DNA of 64,000 bases from Fusibacter paucivorans (GCF_018390735.1 NZ_JAHBCL010000006.1:1-64000), one strand, 5' to 3'; shown: positions 1-8,664, numbered from the stretch's first letter. Translations and numbers: made by a program. The notes: generated by a model from the sequence alone, not told the origin.

Positions 1-222
1 CGTACCGGGCATTGGTGCCGATACGCCTTCTTCGCCTGCTGACGGCGCTGCTGCTGGTGCCGCTTTTGGTGCTGGCGCTGCTTTTGCTGCCGGTGCCGCT
101 TTTGGCGCTGGTGCTGCTTTTTCTGCCGGCGCCGCCGCTCTTGGCGCGCTTTGTACTGATCCCATTTCCTCTACTTCTACTTCATAGCTTACGCCATTGA
201 CCGTTATATTATACTTTTTCAT
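1..222 (-). CDS. Biotin carrier subunit of a decarboxylase (partial)
   Basis: Partial gene: 74 codons are visible and the frame is still open at base 1. The protein begins MKKYNITVNGVSYEVEVEE, the first strand of a biotinyl/lipoyl carrier protein. Residues 26-60 are an Ala/Pro/Lys-rich hinge of repeated APKAAPA-like units, followed by SAPMPGT, where the carrier fold normally starts. The biotinylated MKM lysine would lie outside the window. A GGAGGAA ribosome site sits 7 bases before the ATG. In methylmalonyl-CoA, glutaconyl-CoA and oxaloacetate decarboxylases this subunit shuttles CO2 on biotin from the carboxyltransferase to the membrane decarboxylase. It is the last visible gene of the malonate operon. 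Confidence 0.85.
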   Translation of the reverse strand, partial: MKKYNITVNGVSYEVEVEEMGSVQSAPRAAAPAEKAAPAPKAAPAAKAAPAPKAAPAAAPSAGEEGVSAPMPGT

Positions 223-333
223 GTGATTCTTTCCTCCATTATTTTACATGTGCCGAATCGCCTGAGCGAATGGTACACTCATTGATACGAAACGCTTCAA
301 TGCCGCATCATTCCCTTTAGCACATAATGCTGT

Positions 334-750
334 TTACAGACGCGATTGCATAATGTCGCTGCGTCCCTTTTGTCCCCAAACCGGTGTACCGTCACCCGTT
401 CTGCGAATACTCGTTACCACAATGTTGTGCATGGATGTCTGCATGCTCGCCGCAATCGCCGCACTGATGACGGCGATGAGTTCACCCGGATCTTCTTCGG
501 CTGTTTCAACAACTGCCGGTGCAGGTGTTGAAGCGGCTGCTTTTGGTGCAGGCATGACGGCTGGCTGTGACTTTTTCTCAATGCTTTGAACAACCTTTGA
601 GAGTAGTGCTGTCATCGCCCAGATGAGCACAAGGGCAGTAAAGGTTATACCCATCCCAAGGAGAATGACGTACATGGTCGCAGCTAGGCGCTCGCCGAGT
701 GTCATCTGAACAAAGGTGTCCGCATGCTTAAAGTTTTCCAGTAATTGCAT
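334..750 (-). CDS. OadG/MmdD-type small membrane subunit of sodium-pump decarboxylase
   Basis: 138 residues. One N-terminal membrane helix (about residues 24-50, within LAATMYVILLGMGITFTALV) is followed by a Pro/Ala-rich linker and a conserved C-terminus (IAASMQTSMHNIVVTSIRR, then WGQKGRSDIMQSR). This is the layout of delta/gamma subunits that anchor the carboxyltransferase to the membrane decarboxylase. The ribosome site is GAGGTGAAGAA-ATG. It lies 19 bases after the carboxyltransferase gene and before the biotin carrier gene, the usual order in such operons. It has no catalytic role of its own; in the family it organises the complex. Confidence 0.85.
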   Translation of the reverse strand: MQLLENFKHADTFVQMTLGERLAATMYVILLGMGITFTALVLIWAMTALLSKVVQSIEKKSQPAVMPAPKAAASTPAPAVVETAEEDPGELIAVISAAIAASMQTSMHNIVVTSIRRTGDGTPVWGQKGRSDIMQSRL

Positions 751-769
751 TTCTTCACCTCAATTTCTT

Positions 770-2314
770 TTACAGCGGTATGTTGCCGTGTTTCTTCGCT
801 GGTCTCGCTTCCCTTTTCGATGCTAACATGTCAAAGGCGTCCGCCAGTCTCGGTCTCGTTGCCGCAGGTTCGATGACATCGTCTACGAAGCCGCGTTCTG
901 CCGCTTTGTATGGTGTTGCAAATTCGTCTGTGTATGCTTTAATGACGCGCTCACGCGTCGCTTTTGGATCATCGGATTCTTTAATTTCATTTCTAAAAAC
1001 AATATTCGCTGCACCCTGCGGCCCCATAACGGCAATTTCTGCCGTCGGCCACGCCAGTAGGATATCTGCACCGAGGTGTCGGGAACCCATTGCAATATAC
1101 GCACCGCCGTAAGCCTTGCGAACGATCAGCGTTACCATTGGCACCGTTGCCTCTGAATACGCATAGAGCATCTTCGCACCATGGCGAATAATGCCGCCGT
1201 ATTCTTGCTGCGTGCCCGGTAAAAATCCCGGTGTATCCACAATGGTTAAGATCGGAATATTAAACGCATCACACGTTCTGATAAAACGTGCCGCCTTGTC
1301 TGAAGCACTAATATCCAAACAGCCTGCCAAATACTTAGGTTGGTTGGCGATGATTCCCACTGTTTTACCGTCTATTCTTGCAAAACATGTGACAATATTC
1401 TTGCCAAAATGCGACATGTATTCATAATAATCTCCATCGTCCACAATGGTTCGAATGATGTCATACATATCGTATGGTTTGTTAGGATTATCCGGCATCA
1501 TTTCATTCAACCATGGCGCCGTCTCGTTGACATCTTGCGCTGAAGCGTATTCGGGCGCCGTCTCCATGTTATTGGATGGCAGGAAGCTTAACAGCCTTCT
1601 GATTTCAGCGATACACGCTTCATCGTCAGCGGCAATAAACTGCGCCACACCGCTGACGCTGTTATGCGTCATGGCGCCGCCAAGTGCTTCTGCGGTCACC
1701 TCTTCACCTGTTACGGTTTTAATGACCTGCGGTCCTGTGATAAACATTTGCGAGGTTTGATCCACCATAAAGATGAAATCTGTCAGCGCAGGTGAATACA
1801 CTGCACCGCCGGCACAAGGCCCCATAATCGCCGTAATTTGAGGAATAACACCTGAACCAATGGTATTGCGGTAAAAGATATCACCATACCCTTTCAGCGC
1901 ATCGATACCTTCCTGAATTCTGGCACCACCAGAATCGTTAATGCCCACTACCGGTGCACCGACCTTTAGCGCATTATCCAACACCTTGCAGATTTTGGCC
2001 GCGTGCATTTCGCCCAGCGATCCACCGATCACCGTAAAATCCTGGGAGTAAGCATAAACCAATCTGCCGTCTACTTTTCCGTAGCCTGTGACGACGCCTT
2101 CGCCGGCACCTTCTACTTTCTCCATGCCAAAGTTGGTACAGCGATGCTTCACATAGGCATCCAGCTCGACAAATGTCCCTGCATCAAAAAGCAGGGACAA
2201 CCGTTCACGTGAACTCAGTTTCCCCTTCGCATGCTGCTTGGCAATGGCTTTTTCACCGCCGCCTGCCAGCACTTTCGCCTTACGACTTTCAAGTTCTTTC
2301 ATTTTTTCACTCAA
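770..2314 (-). CDS. mmdA: Carboxyltransferase subunit, MmdA type (probable malonyl-CoA decarboxylase alpha)
   Basis: About 514 residues, as in methylmalonyl-CoA decarboxylase alpha subunits. It has the acyl-CoA carboxyltransferase double crotonase fold, with SGGARIQEG in the N-half, AYGGAYIAMGSR in the C-half and the family C-terminus KKHGNIPL. It transfers the free carboxyl of an acyl-CoA to biotin. I prefer the TTG start at 2314, preceded by GGAGGAAG at 6 bases and giving the usual N-terminus; an ATG at 2338 has no good ribosome site. The family includes methylmalonyl-CoA and propionyl-CoA enzymes, so the sequence alone does not fix the substrate. Malonate transport and CoA-transferase genes in the same operon point to malonyl-CoA (inference). 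Confidence 0.88.
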   Translation of the reverse strand: MSEKMKELESRKAKVLAGGGEKAIAKQHAKGKLSSRERLSLLFDAGTFVELDAYVKHRCTNFGMEKVEGAGEGVVTGYGKVDGRLVYAYSQDFTVIGGSLGEMHAAKICKVLDNALKVGAPVVGINDSGGARIQEGIDALKGYGDIFYRNTIGSGVIPQITAIMGPCAGGAVYSPALTDFIFMVDQTSQMFITGPQVIKTVTGEEVTAEALGGAMTHNSVSGVAQFIAADDEACIAEIRRLLSFLPSNNMETAPEYASAQDVNETAPWLNEMMPDNPNKPYDMYDIIRTIVDDGDYYEYMSHFGKNIVTCFARIDGKTVGIIANQPKYLAGCLDISASDKAARFIRTCDAFNIPILTIVDTPGFLPGTQQEYGGIIRHGAKMLYAYSEATVPMVTLIVRKAYGGAYIAMGSRHLGADILLAWPTAEIAVMGPQGAANIVFRNEIKESDDPKATRERVIKAYTDEFATPYKAAERGFVDDVIEPAATRPRLADAFDMLASKREARPAKKHGNIPL

Positions 2315-2455
2315 TTTTTCTTCCTCCGCATTGTTCATTAAATCTTCAATGCAATAGCGAGATTTACAATCCCGCTATTTTAAACATTGTCTTTTTGCAC
2401 AAATGCCGAGGCAAAGATTGGCTAATGTCAATCCTCGCCCCGGTTCCTTTATGCA

Positions 2456-3217
2456 TTATAAAAACATTTTAACAATCATATAGCCAATCGACGGGCAAAT
2501 CAAGCTGCCCAATCCCGTGTAAAATGTCGCCGTCATTGCACCATAAGGTACGAGCTTTGAATCAGTTGCCGCAAGACCGCCGGCTACGCCGCTGGTTGTA
2601 CCAATTAACCCGCCGTATACCATTGCAGTCGTCGGATTATCAAGTTTAATCGACTTTGCAATAAGTGGGGTGATAATCATGGTAACAACTGATTTGACAA
2701 CCCCGGCGGCAATTGATAGCGCCACCACCTCTGAACTGGCACCAAGTGCCGTCCCAGTAACTGGTCCAACAATAAATGTAACTGTTCCGGCACCAATTGT
2801 CGCTGCGTCAACCGCGTTGTTATAGCCAAGGGCTACAGCAATGATAACGCCTACAAAGAACGAGAATGCAACGCCGATCAACAATGAAACAACACCAGGT
2901 AATCCAGCTTTTTTAAGATTTTCGAGCTTAACGCCAAATGCTGTCGAGACGATTGCGTAATCTCTAAGCATCGAACCTCCCAAAAGTGCAAACCCGGAAA
3001 AGTAAGTGACATCGGAGATGCCCTTAGCACCACCTGTCGTTTTGCCGGCAACAAACGCCAGCGCTAATGATATTACAATTGCGATAGCGGATCCCATACG
3101 CTTTTGACCAATGAGATTCGCAAACCAGTAAGAAAATGCCATGATAATTGCAACGGCGCCAATGGCACCGACCAAAGGAAATTTTGAAAACAGCGTCGTA
3201 ATAATTTCACCAATCAT
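2456..3217 (-). CDS. madM: Malonate transporter subunit MadM
   Basis: 253 residues, hydrophobic throughout, with repeated Gly-rich helices (for example GAGTVTFIVGPVTGTALG and GGLIGTTSGVAGGLAATDS). It matches the MadM subunit of the two-component MadL/MadM malonate carrier described in Malonomonas rubra, which couples malonate uptake to sodium. The ribosome site is GGGGGG before ATG. It follows madL by 17 bases and precedes the carboxyltransferase gene by about 140 bases with no terminator, so one transcript is likely. Confidence 0.85.
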   Translation of the reverse strand: MIGEIITTLFSKFPLVGAIGAVAIIMAFSYWFANLIGQKRMGSAIAIVISLALAFVAGKTTGGAKGISDVTYFSGFALLGGSMLRDYAIVSTAFGVKLENLKKAGLPGVVSLLIGVAFSFFVGVIIAVALGYNNAVDAATIGAGTVTFIVGPVTGTALGASSEVVALSIAAGVVKSVVTMIITPLIAKSIKLDNPTTAMVYGGLIGTTSGVAGGLAATDSKLVPYGAMTATFYTGLGSLICPSIGYMIVKMFL

Positions 3218-3234
3218 GTAAATGCCCCCCTTTA

Positions 3235-3606
3235 TTATTCTATTGTCTCGTCTTTGTCGAGTTTACCGATTAACGGTACCAGCAGCATTGAACCAATCGT
3301 CGCAATACCGCCTGCTAAAAAAGCAACGGCACCGCCACTAAATGCGGCAACCACGTTTTGGATACCGGCCATGGCCACAACAATAGGAATATAGAGTGCA
3401 CTTAACAACAAAATTCCATTCTGAGTACGCTCAGACCAACCACCTTTTTTTGTCTCGTAATAGTTGCTGAGCAATACCAACAATAACATGGCGAAGCCAA
3501 CGCCGCCCACGTTACCGGAAACACCCAATAGTTTACCGATAAAGTAGCCGGCAAATGAGCCAATGTACATACAAAATGCAACAATACCTAAACCGTAAAT
3601 TTCCAT
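3235..3606 (-). CDS. madL: Malonate transporter subunit MadL
   Basis: 123 residues with about four membrane helices. It begins MEIYGLGIVAFCMYIGSFAG, which resembles the start of the MadL family. MadL and MadM together form the malonate carrier, and the pair is directly adjacent here. The ribosome site is AGGAGGGG before ATG. It lies 15 bases downstream of the CoA-transferase gene. Confidence 0.85.
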   Translation of the reverse strand: MEIYGLGIVAFCMYIGSFAGYFIGKLLGVSGNVGGVGFAMLLLVLLSNYYETKKGGWSERTQNGILLLSALYIPIVVAMAGIQNVVAAFSGGAVAFLAGGIATIGSMLLVPLIGKLDKDETIE

Positions 3607-3621
3607 AATACCCCTCCTAAA

Positions 3622-4809
3622 TTAGAAGATTCCTTCTGCTACCAGTGCATCGATTTCCTCTTGCGTTTTGCCGAGAAGCGATTTTAATATCTCTGTAGTG
3701 TCTTCTCCGAGGATTGGTGCTGCTTTACGCACGGCGCCTTGTGTTTCGCTCATCTTAATTGGAACACCTGGTATGTGTGTCACGCCTGCGATCTTATGTT
3801 CTATCTCTACGATCATATCGCGTGAAGTCACTTGTTCGTCCTTTGTGAGCATTTCAATGTTATTAATCGGACCGCATGGAACGCCCGCATCTGTTAACCG
3901 TTTGTACCACGTTGCCGTAGACTCAGATGCCATTTTTTCCGCGATCATTGGCCGAAGCGTCTCATAGTTTTCAAGACGTTTTGGATTGGTGATAAATCTT
4001 TCATCTTCAATGAGTTCTTGAATACCTAATTCTGTACAGAATTTTTTCCATAAACCATCGTTCCCGACTGCCACCATAATTTCGCCATCGCTTGTGTCAA
4101 ATGGCTCAAAAGGCACAATGGAAGCATGCTTATTGCCGGCGGGTTTTGGTGATTTACCAGTGGCAAAGTAACGTGCCATCGCATTTTCTAAAATTGCCAC
4201 CTGGCAATCCAGCATTGCCACATCTACTTTTTGGCCTTTGCCGGTGACATTTCTGTAATTAACAGCTGCCAGCACGCCAATGGCTGTAAAGAGTCCCGCC
4301 GTAATATCGCCGATTGACGGTCCAACGCGCGTCGGTTTGCCGCCAACTTGACCTGTGATACTCATAATGCCGCCCATTGCCTGTACAACGCCGTCATACG
4401 CAGGTCTTGTACTGTACGGTCCCGTATGACCAAAGCCAGAACTTGCCGCATAAATCAAGCTTGGATTGATCTCCTTCAGAACATCATAACCTAACCCCAA
4501 TTTTTCCATCGTTCCGGGTCTAAAGTTTTCGACGACAACGTCGAACTGTTGAATAAGTTCTAAAAATAACGCTTTCCCGGATGGACTTTTTAAATTGAGC
4601 GTCATGCTGCGCTTATTTCGGTTAATGCTCATGAAATAGGCACTCTCACCATTGACATAAGGCCCAAATTGTCTTGAATCATCCCCTTTGACAGGTGCTT
4701 CAATCTTGATGACATCGGCCCCAAGGTCTGCAAGAACCATCGTACAGTACGGCCCAGCTAAAACTCTTGTCATATCGAGCACTTTCAGACCGCTTAGTGA
4801 TAAATCCAT
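3622..4809 (-). CDS. Family III CoA-transferase (probable acetyl-CoA:malonate)
   Basis: 395 residues, typical of the CaiB/BaiF/formyl-CoA transferase family. The N-terminus GLKVLDMTRVLAGPYCTMVLAD and the motif GPSIGDITAG are conserved, and Asp168 in GDITAG corresponds to the catalytic Asp that forms the acyl anhydride. First gene of the malonate operon, with ribosome site AAAGGAGG and a sigma-54 promoter about 50 bases upstream. Proposed role: moving CoA from acetyl-CoA to malonate so that decarboxylation regenerates the donor. That substrate is inferred from the neighbours; the family also uses formate, oxalate, carnitine and succinate derivatives. Confidence 0.85.
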   Translation of the reverse strand: MDLSLSGLKVLDMTRVLAGPYCTMVLADLGADVIKIEAPVKGDDSRQFGPYVNGESAYFMSINRNKRSMTLNLKSPSGKALFLELIQQFDVVVENFRPGTMEKLGLGYDVLKEINPSLIYAASSGFGHTGPYSTRPAYDGVVQAMGGIMSITGQVGGKPTRVGPSIGDITAGLFTAIGVLAAVNYRNVTGKGQKVDVAMLDCQVAILENAMARYFATGKSPKPAGNKHASIVPFEPFDTSDGEIMVAVGNDGLWKKFCTELGIQELIEDERFITNPKRLENYETLRPMIAEKMASESTATWYKRLTDAGVPCGPINNIEMLTKDEQVTSRDMIVEIEHKIAGVTHIPGVPIKMSETQGAVRKAAPILGEDTTEILKSLLGKTQEEIDALVAEGIF

Positions 4810-4858
4810 TTGAAAACCTCCTTTACCTTTTATTAAAACCTTTGCAATATACTATATT

Positions 4859-4874
4859 TGCAAAAGTGATGCCA
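4859..4874 (-). promoter_or_regulatory. Sigma-54 promoter of the malonate operon
   Basis: On the minus strand the site reads TGGCATCACTTTTGCA: a -24 TGGCA and a -12 TTGCA with the invariant GG and GC exactly 10 bases apart. It lies about 50 bases upstream of the CoA-transferase ATG and after the terminator of the preceding regulator gene. The two-component regulator just upstream belongs to the sigma-54-dependent class, so it is the obvious activator. Confidence 0.85.
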
Positions 4875-4918
4875 AATTGAAAATCCCTTCATTTCAACGA
4901 TTCAGGACGCTGTTTCGC

Positions 4919-4968
4919 AAAAAAAGTGGTAAGAAAGTTACCGATCCGGTAACTTTCTTACCACTTTA
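4919..4968 (-). terminator. Rho-independent terminator of the response regulator gene
   Basis: Perfect 20-bp inverted repeat with a 3-base loop (arms near 4924-4943 and 4947-4966), followed on the minus strand by seven T. It separates the regulator operon from the malonate operon. The long perfect palindrome lies 50-95 bases upstream of the sigma-54 promoter, so it could also serve as an activator site, but the T-run favours a terminator. Confidence 0.85.
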
Positions 4969-5064
4969 ACAAAAGGTCATCACCAATGTTATAGATAGAA
5001 AATAAACAATTATTACATTTCGACATTGAAGGATGCGTTAAAAAACATTTTAAGATTTTATCAC

Positions 5065-6390
5065 TTACGGACGACTGTCAATACCGTATTTATCAATTTT
5101 ACGTCGCAATGTCAGCCTCGATATCCCCAGCGCTTCAGCCGCTTTGGTAATATTCCACTGATGTTTGGAGAGTGCTCTCAGCACCACTTCCTGCTCCGCC
5201 TGCTCAAGATGCGACAGCTCATTTCGACTGCTAATCGCTTCTTCATTGATGAGTTCATAAGGAAGTTCTTCCAACGAAAGGGTTTCACTATCGCTTAAGA
5301 TCATCAGTCGTTCAATGATATTTTTCAGTTCTCGTATATTGCCCGGCCAGTTGTAACGTTCAAAGAGATGCATCATTTCCTCTGGAATGGATACAACACT
5401 TTTCCCTAACAAATCGTTATAATTTCTAACAAAGTACTGCACGAGTTTTGGAATATCCTCACGACGTTCACGAAGCGGCGGAATTTCGATAGGAATGATA
5501 TTTAGACGATAATAAAGGTCCTTACGAAAACGCGCTCGTTCAATTTCCTGCAATAGATTTTTATTAGTCGCTGCCACGACAAGGGCATTAAAAGGAATCT
5601 CAACGTTGCCGCCAATGCGTCTAAAGACGCGTTCCTGTAGCACGCGAAGCAACTTTGCCTGCAAATCAAGATCCATATCGCCAATTTCATCTAAAAACAA
5701 AATCCCATCTTTTGCAAGTTCAAAGAGCCCCGTTCGCGTATGCTTTGCATCGGAAAAAGCCCCCTGTTCATGCCCAAATAGCTCACTCTCTTGCAAATGC
5801 TTTGGAATCGCAGCACAGTTAATGGCAATATAGGGTCTGTCAGCAGAAAATTTTCTATGAATTTGCTTTGCAACGCGTTCTTTACCCGTACCGCTCTCAC
5901 CAGTAATCAGAACGCATGTAAAAAACTGTACCCGCGTTACTTTTTCAATTTTTGTCTTTATTTGTTCCATCGCCAGAGATTCGCCGATAATTGCTTCCGC
6001 TTCCGCATTACTTTGCAGTCTTTGCCGATCCTTGAGATAGGCGTCCATCTGTTTGAGTGAAGACAGCATTTCTTCAATGGAAAACGGTTTTGTATAATAA
6101 TCATATGCCCCCAGTTTCATCGCTTCCACAGCCAGTTTAACTTCACTGAGATGCGTCATCATAATAACCGTACAAGCCCGGTCAATCTGCTTGATTTGGC
6201 GCAAAACTTCAATGCCGTCAATATCCGGAAGATTAATATCCAAAATAACCAAATCAATGGTCTGATTTCGAACATTTTGAATGGCCGTCATACCGTTTTC
6301 GGCACTAAGCACTTCCACTGATAAGCTCTTTAAGGCCATCGTCAGTGATAAGCGAATGCTCTTTTCGTCATCTACTACCATTATGGTCAT
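5065..6390 (-). CDS. Sigma-54-dependent response regulator (NtrC family)
   Basis: 441 residues from the ATG at 6390 (AAGGAG ribosome site 10 bases away). The N-terminus MTIMVVDDEKS starts a receiver domain, with the phospho-acceptor Asp in LVILDINLPDIDG. The central AAA+ domain has Walker A GESGTGKE and Walker B GILFLDEIGDMD. The C-terminus is a Fis-type helix-turn-helix (WNITKAAEALGISRLTLRRK). The sigma-54-contact loop reads GAFSDA rather than GAFTGA. It overlaps the histidine kinase gene by 23 bases, so the two are co-translated. It probably drives the malonate operon from the promoter at 4859-4874. Confidence 0.92.
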   Translation of the reverse strand: MTIMVVDDEKSIRLSLTMALKSLSVEVLSAENGMTAIQNVRNQTIDLVILDINLPDIDGIEVLRQIKQIDRACTVIMMTHLSEVKLAVEAMKLGAYDYYTKPFSIEEMLSSLKQMDAYLKDRQRLQSNAEAEAIIGESLAMEQIKTKIEKVTRVQFFTCVLITGESGTGKERVAKQIHRKFSADRPYIAINCAAIPKHLQESELFGHEQGAFSDAKHTRTGLFELAKDGILFLDEIGDMDLDLQAKLLRVLQERVFRRIGGNVEIPFNALVVAATNKNLLQEIERARFRKDLYYRLNIIPIEIPPLRERREDIPKLVQYFVRNYNDLLGKSVVSIPEEMMHLFERYNWPGNIRELKNIIERLMILSDSETLSLEELPYELINEEAISSRNELSHLEQAEQEVVLRALSKHQWNITKAAEALGISRLTLRRKIDKYGIDSRP

Positions 6391-8581
6391 AATACAAAGA
6401 CTCCTTCTTAAAAACAATTTTAAAACGCGTTCCATTGCCGAGTGATGACGTTACCGTCAATTGACAGCCATTCTCTTTTAAAGCATTGTAGGCAATAAAC
6501 AGGCCGAGACCTGTACCGTCTTTTTTCGTGGTATAGAACGGGTGAAAGAGTTTGGACTTCGTCTCTTCAGACATGCCCTTGCCATCGTCTCCAATTTCTA
6601 GTGTTACTGTCTTTTCCTGGACTGACAGGACGATTTCAATGGTACCGCTTCCCTCCGTTGCTTGAATGGCATTTTTGATAATATTGATAATCGCCTGTTT
6701 AATGCTCCTCGATTCAATATTGACAACCACTGGTGCATCCGGCAGTGTTTTCACCAACTGCAACGCCTCTTCAGAGAATTCGCCTTTAAAGAGCTCTATA
6801 CAGCTCTTGACCGTTTTCACGAGATCCTTTGGCTTTCGTTCGACATCACCGCTTCTGACAAAATCCAAGAAATTAATGACGAGAATATTGAGATCATTGA
6901 CTTCTTCACTTAAAAGCGCTAAGACATCTTCCTGCGATTCCCCAGACAATTCCGGCTTTTTGAGAAGTTCAATCAATGTCGACATCCCTGCCAGCGGATT
7001 ACCGATATCGTGAATAATCGATGCAGACAATTCACCGAGTGTATGAATGCGGTCTTCCTTTTTTAATTCATTTTCAATCGCCTTGATTCGCGTAATGTCT
7101 CTAAACTGTAAAACGGTCCCAATATTGTTGCCATTTCGATCTGTAACACGTGAACAGGAATAACTAATGGTGAGGAAATTACCGGCACGATCTTTTAATG
7201 TCGTCTCGACATCATTGATCACGGCATCACATTCAATGACCTTTTTAATTGCCGCAACGATATCGAGTTCCAGCATATTGAGCAATTCAAAAAAGTCATT
7301 GCGAACGACTTCCAATTCAGGAATACCTGTAATTTTCTTTGCCTGATCGTTCATCATCGTAATCACATGCTTGGAATCAGCAACGATAATGCCGCTGTGA
7401 ACACTCGCCAAAATATTGTTGAGGTACTGTTGAATACGGTTTTCCCTTAAAATAGCACTTTCGAGTTCATCAATATTTTGACTGAGTTGGCTGCCCATTT
7501 CACTAAATGCATGACTGAGCTCCGCTATCTCGCTGTTCGGATCTTCCAGCGGCGCCACGGCAATCTGCTCTTTTTTGGTAAGTGCACTTGGCAAACCGCG
7601 AACATACTGCACCAACTGTTCAATTGGTGCAGTTATCCAATTGGCAATGACAAATCCCAGCAGCAACGCAAAGAAAATTACGATGATCTGAATGAGAATC
7701 ATCTGTTTTAATGTATCATATATCTCACGGTTAACCGTAATTTCATCCTGCTCGACAACGACCATCCAGTCACTGCCTTCAACAAAAGTCACAGCCGCAT
7801 AATAATTGTGTCCATTGGCAACGTATCTTAGATTTTCATTGATCCCACGCTTAAGAACTTCATCAATAGTCATACCGTTGCTAACTTGTTCAATACCCAA
7901 TGTATCAATTTTTATCAGCGAATCCGTCATTTTGCAGTCAGGATGAATAAAGAGACTGCCCGACCCGTCGGAAAGCCATATTTTACCGTCAAACTGCATA
8001 TCAACTCCACTGACGATATCTTCAATGTTGCTAAGTGGAATTCCAGCACCAATCAGTCCCGTGACTTCACTCTTTGAATCACTTACCGGCGCCGCAATAA
8101 TAAAGTGCGGCTTATTTAAAACACTGCTTACCAACAGTTTGCTGAGTGTATGTGTTTTTTCATCTCCGAAAATATCCCAATAATAATCTCTGTCCGTGTA
8201 GAGGCGTCCCTGTACATTTTCGTTCGAAGGTTTGGAAAAGACCATCTGCGCATCGCGATTCATAAAAAAGATTAAATCAAAATAGTCAAAATTATCATAA
8301 ATTCTAAAGATTTCTTCTTTTATTTTATTTAAATCACCATGACTCTGTGTCGAAAAGTTAGCAGATGTAATGACGGTATCCGTTGCATTTTCAAGGTAAA
8401 GACTCAACTCATCGGAAACCATTTCCGAAATAATGAGGTTTTTACGGGCAATGCTCTCTTCAAACTTTAGTCGAAAGATAAATAGAAAAATAACGCCCGT
8501 AACCATGACACACATCAGGGCAAAAAGTGAAATCAAAAATGGAATTCTGAATTTTATACTATTGCGCTTCAGTTTTATCAC
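6368..8581 (-). CDS. Membrane sensor histidine kinase with Cache and PAS domains
   Basis: About 737 residues if it starts at the GTG at 8581. Membrane helices at about 12-37 and 293-315 flank an extracellular double-Cache domain with YTDRDYYWDIF and PHFIIAAPVS motifs, typical of small-acid sensing. HAMP and PAS (about 387-497) domains follow, then a phospho-acceptor motif (IIHDIGNPLAGM, His near 524) and an HATPase domain with N-box NIIKNAIQA and GTGLGLFIA. The frame is open up to an ATG at 8650, but a promoter lies at 8599-8627, so the true start must be downstream: GTG at 8581, or CTG at 8572 behind AAGAGGTGA. Partner of the overlapping response regulator and likely malonate sensor (inference). 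Confidence 0.9.
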   Translation of the reverse strand: MIKLKRNSIKFRIPFLISLFALMCVMVTGVIFLFIFRLKFEESIARKNLIISEMVSDELSLYLENATDTVITSANFSTQSHGDLNKIKEEIFRIYDNFDYFDLIFFMNRDAQMVFSKPSNENVQGRLYTDRDYYWDIFGDEKTHTLSKLLVSSVLNKPHFIIAAPVSDSKSEVTGLIGAGIPLSNIEDIVSGVDMQFDGKIWLSDGSGSLFIHPDCKMTDSLIKIDTLGIEQVSNGMTIDEVLKRGINENLRYVANGHNYYAAVTFVEGSDWMVVVEQDEITVNREIYDTLKQMILIQIIVIFFALLLGFVIANWITAPIEQLVQYVRGLPSALTKKEQIAVAPLEDPNSEIAELSHAFSEMGSQLSQNIDELESAILRENRIQQYLNNILASVHSGIIVADSKHVITMMNDQAKKITGIPELEVVRNDFFELLNMLELDIVAAIKKVIECDAVINDVETTLKDRAGNFLTISYSCSRVTDRNGNNIGTVLQFRDITRIKAIENELKKEDRIHTLGELSASIIHDIGNPLAGMSTLIELLKKPELSGESQEDVLALLSEEVNDLNILVINFLDFVRSGDVERKPKDLVKTVKSCIELFKGEFSEEALQLVKTLPDAPVVVNIESRSIKQAIINIIKNAIQATEGSGTIEIVLSVQEKTVTLEIGDDGKGMSEETKSKLFHPFYTTKKDGTGLGLFIAYNALKENGCQLTVTSSLGNGTRFKIVFKKESLYYDHNGSR

Positions 8582-8598
8582 CTCTTCTTTGTACTGAG

Positions 8599-8627
8599 AT
8601 TTTATCCTATTCAGTGCATTTTGTAAA
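8599..8627 (-). promoter_or_regulatory. SigA-type promoter of the kinase-regulator pair
   Basis: On the minus strand TTTACA and TAAAAT are separated by 17 bases. Expected transcription start is near 8592, downstream of the terminator at 8665-8718. This placement means the kinase cannot start at the ATG at 8650. Confidence 0.65.
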
Positions 8628-8664
8628 TCGCTGCCCCTATCGCACTTCAAATACTGTAAGACAG

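Noticed and set aside
40-150. GC-rich near-repeats that look like a minisatellite
   Set aside because: They encode the repetitive Ala-Pro-Lys linker of the biotin carrier, a normal feature of this subunit.
12-200. Plus-strand frame rich in Leu and Pro
   Set aside because: It is the shadow of the Ala/Pro/Lys hinge of the biotin carrier on the minus strand; no ribosome site and an implausible composition.
4924-4966. Perfect 20-bp palindrome as an activator binding site
   Set aside because: A seven-T run follows on the minus strand right after a gene end, so a terminator explains it; a second role is not excluded.
8619-8650. ATG at 8650 as start of the histidine kinase
   Set aside because: It lies upstream of the only good promoter and has no ribosome site.
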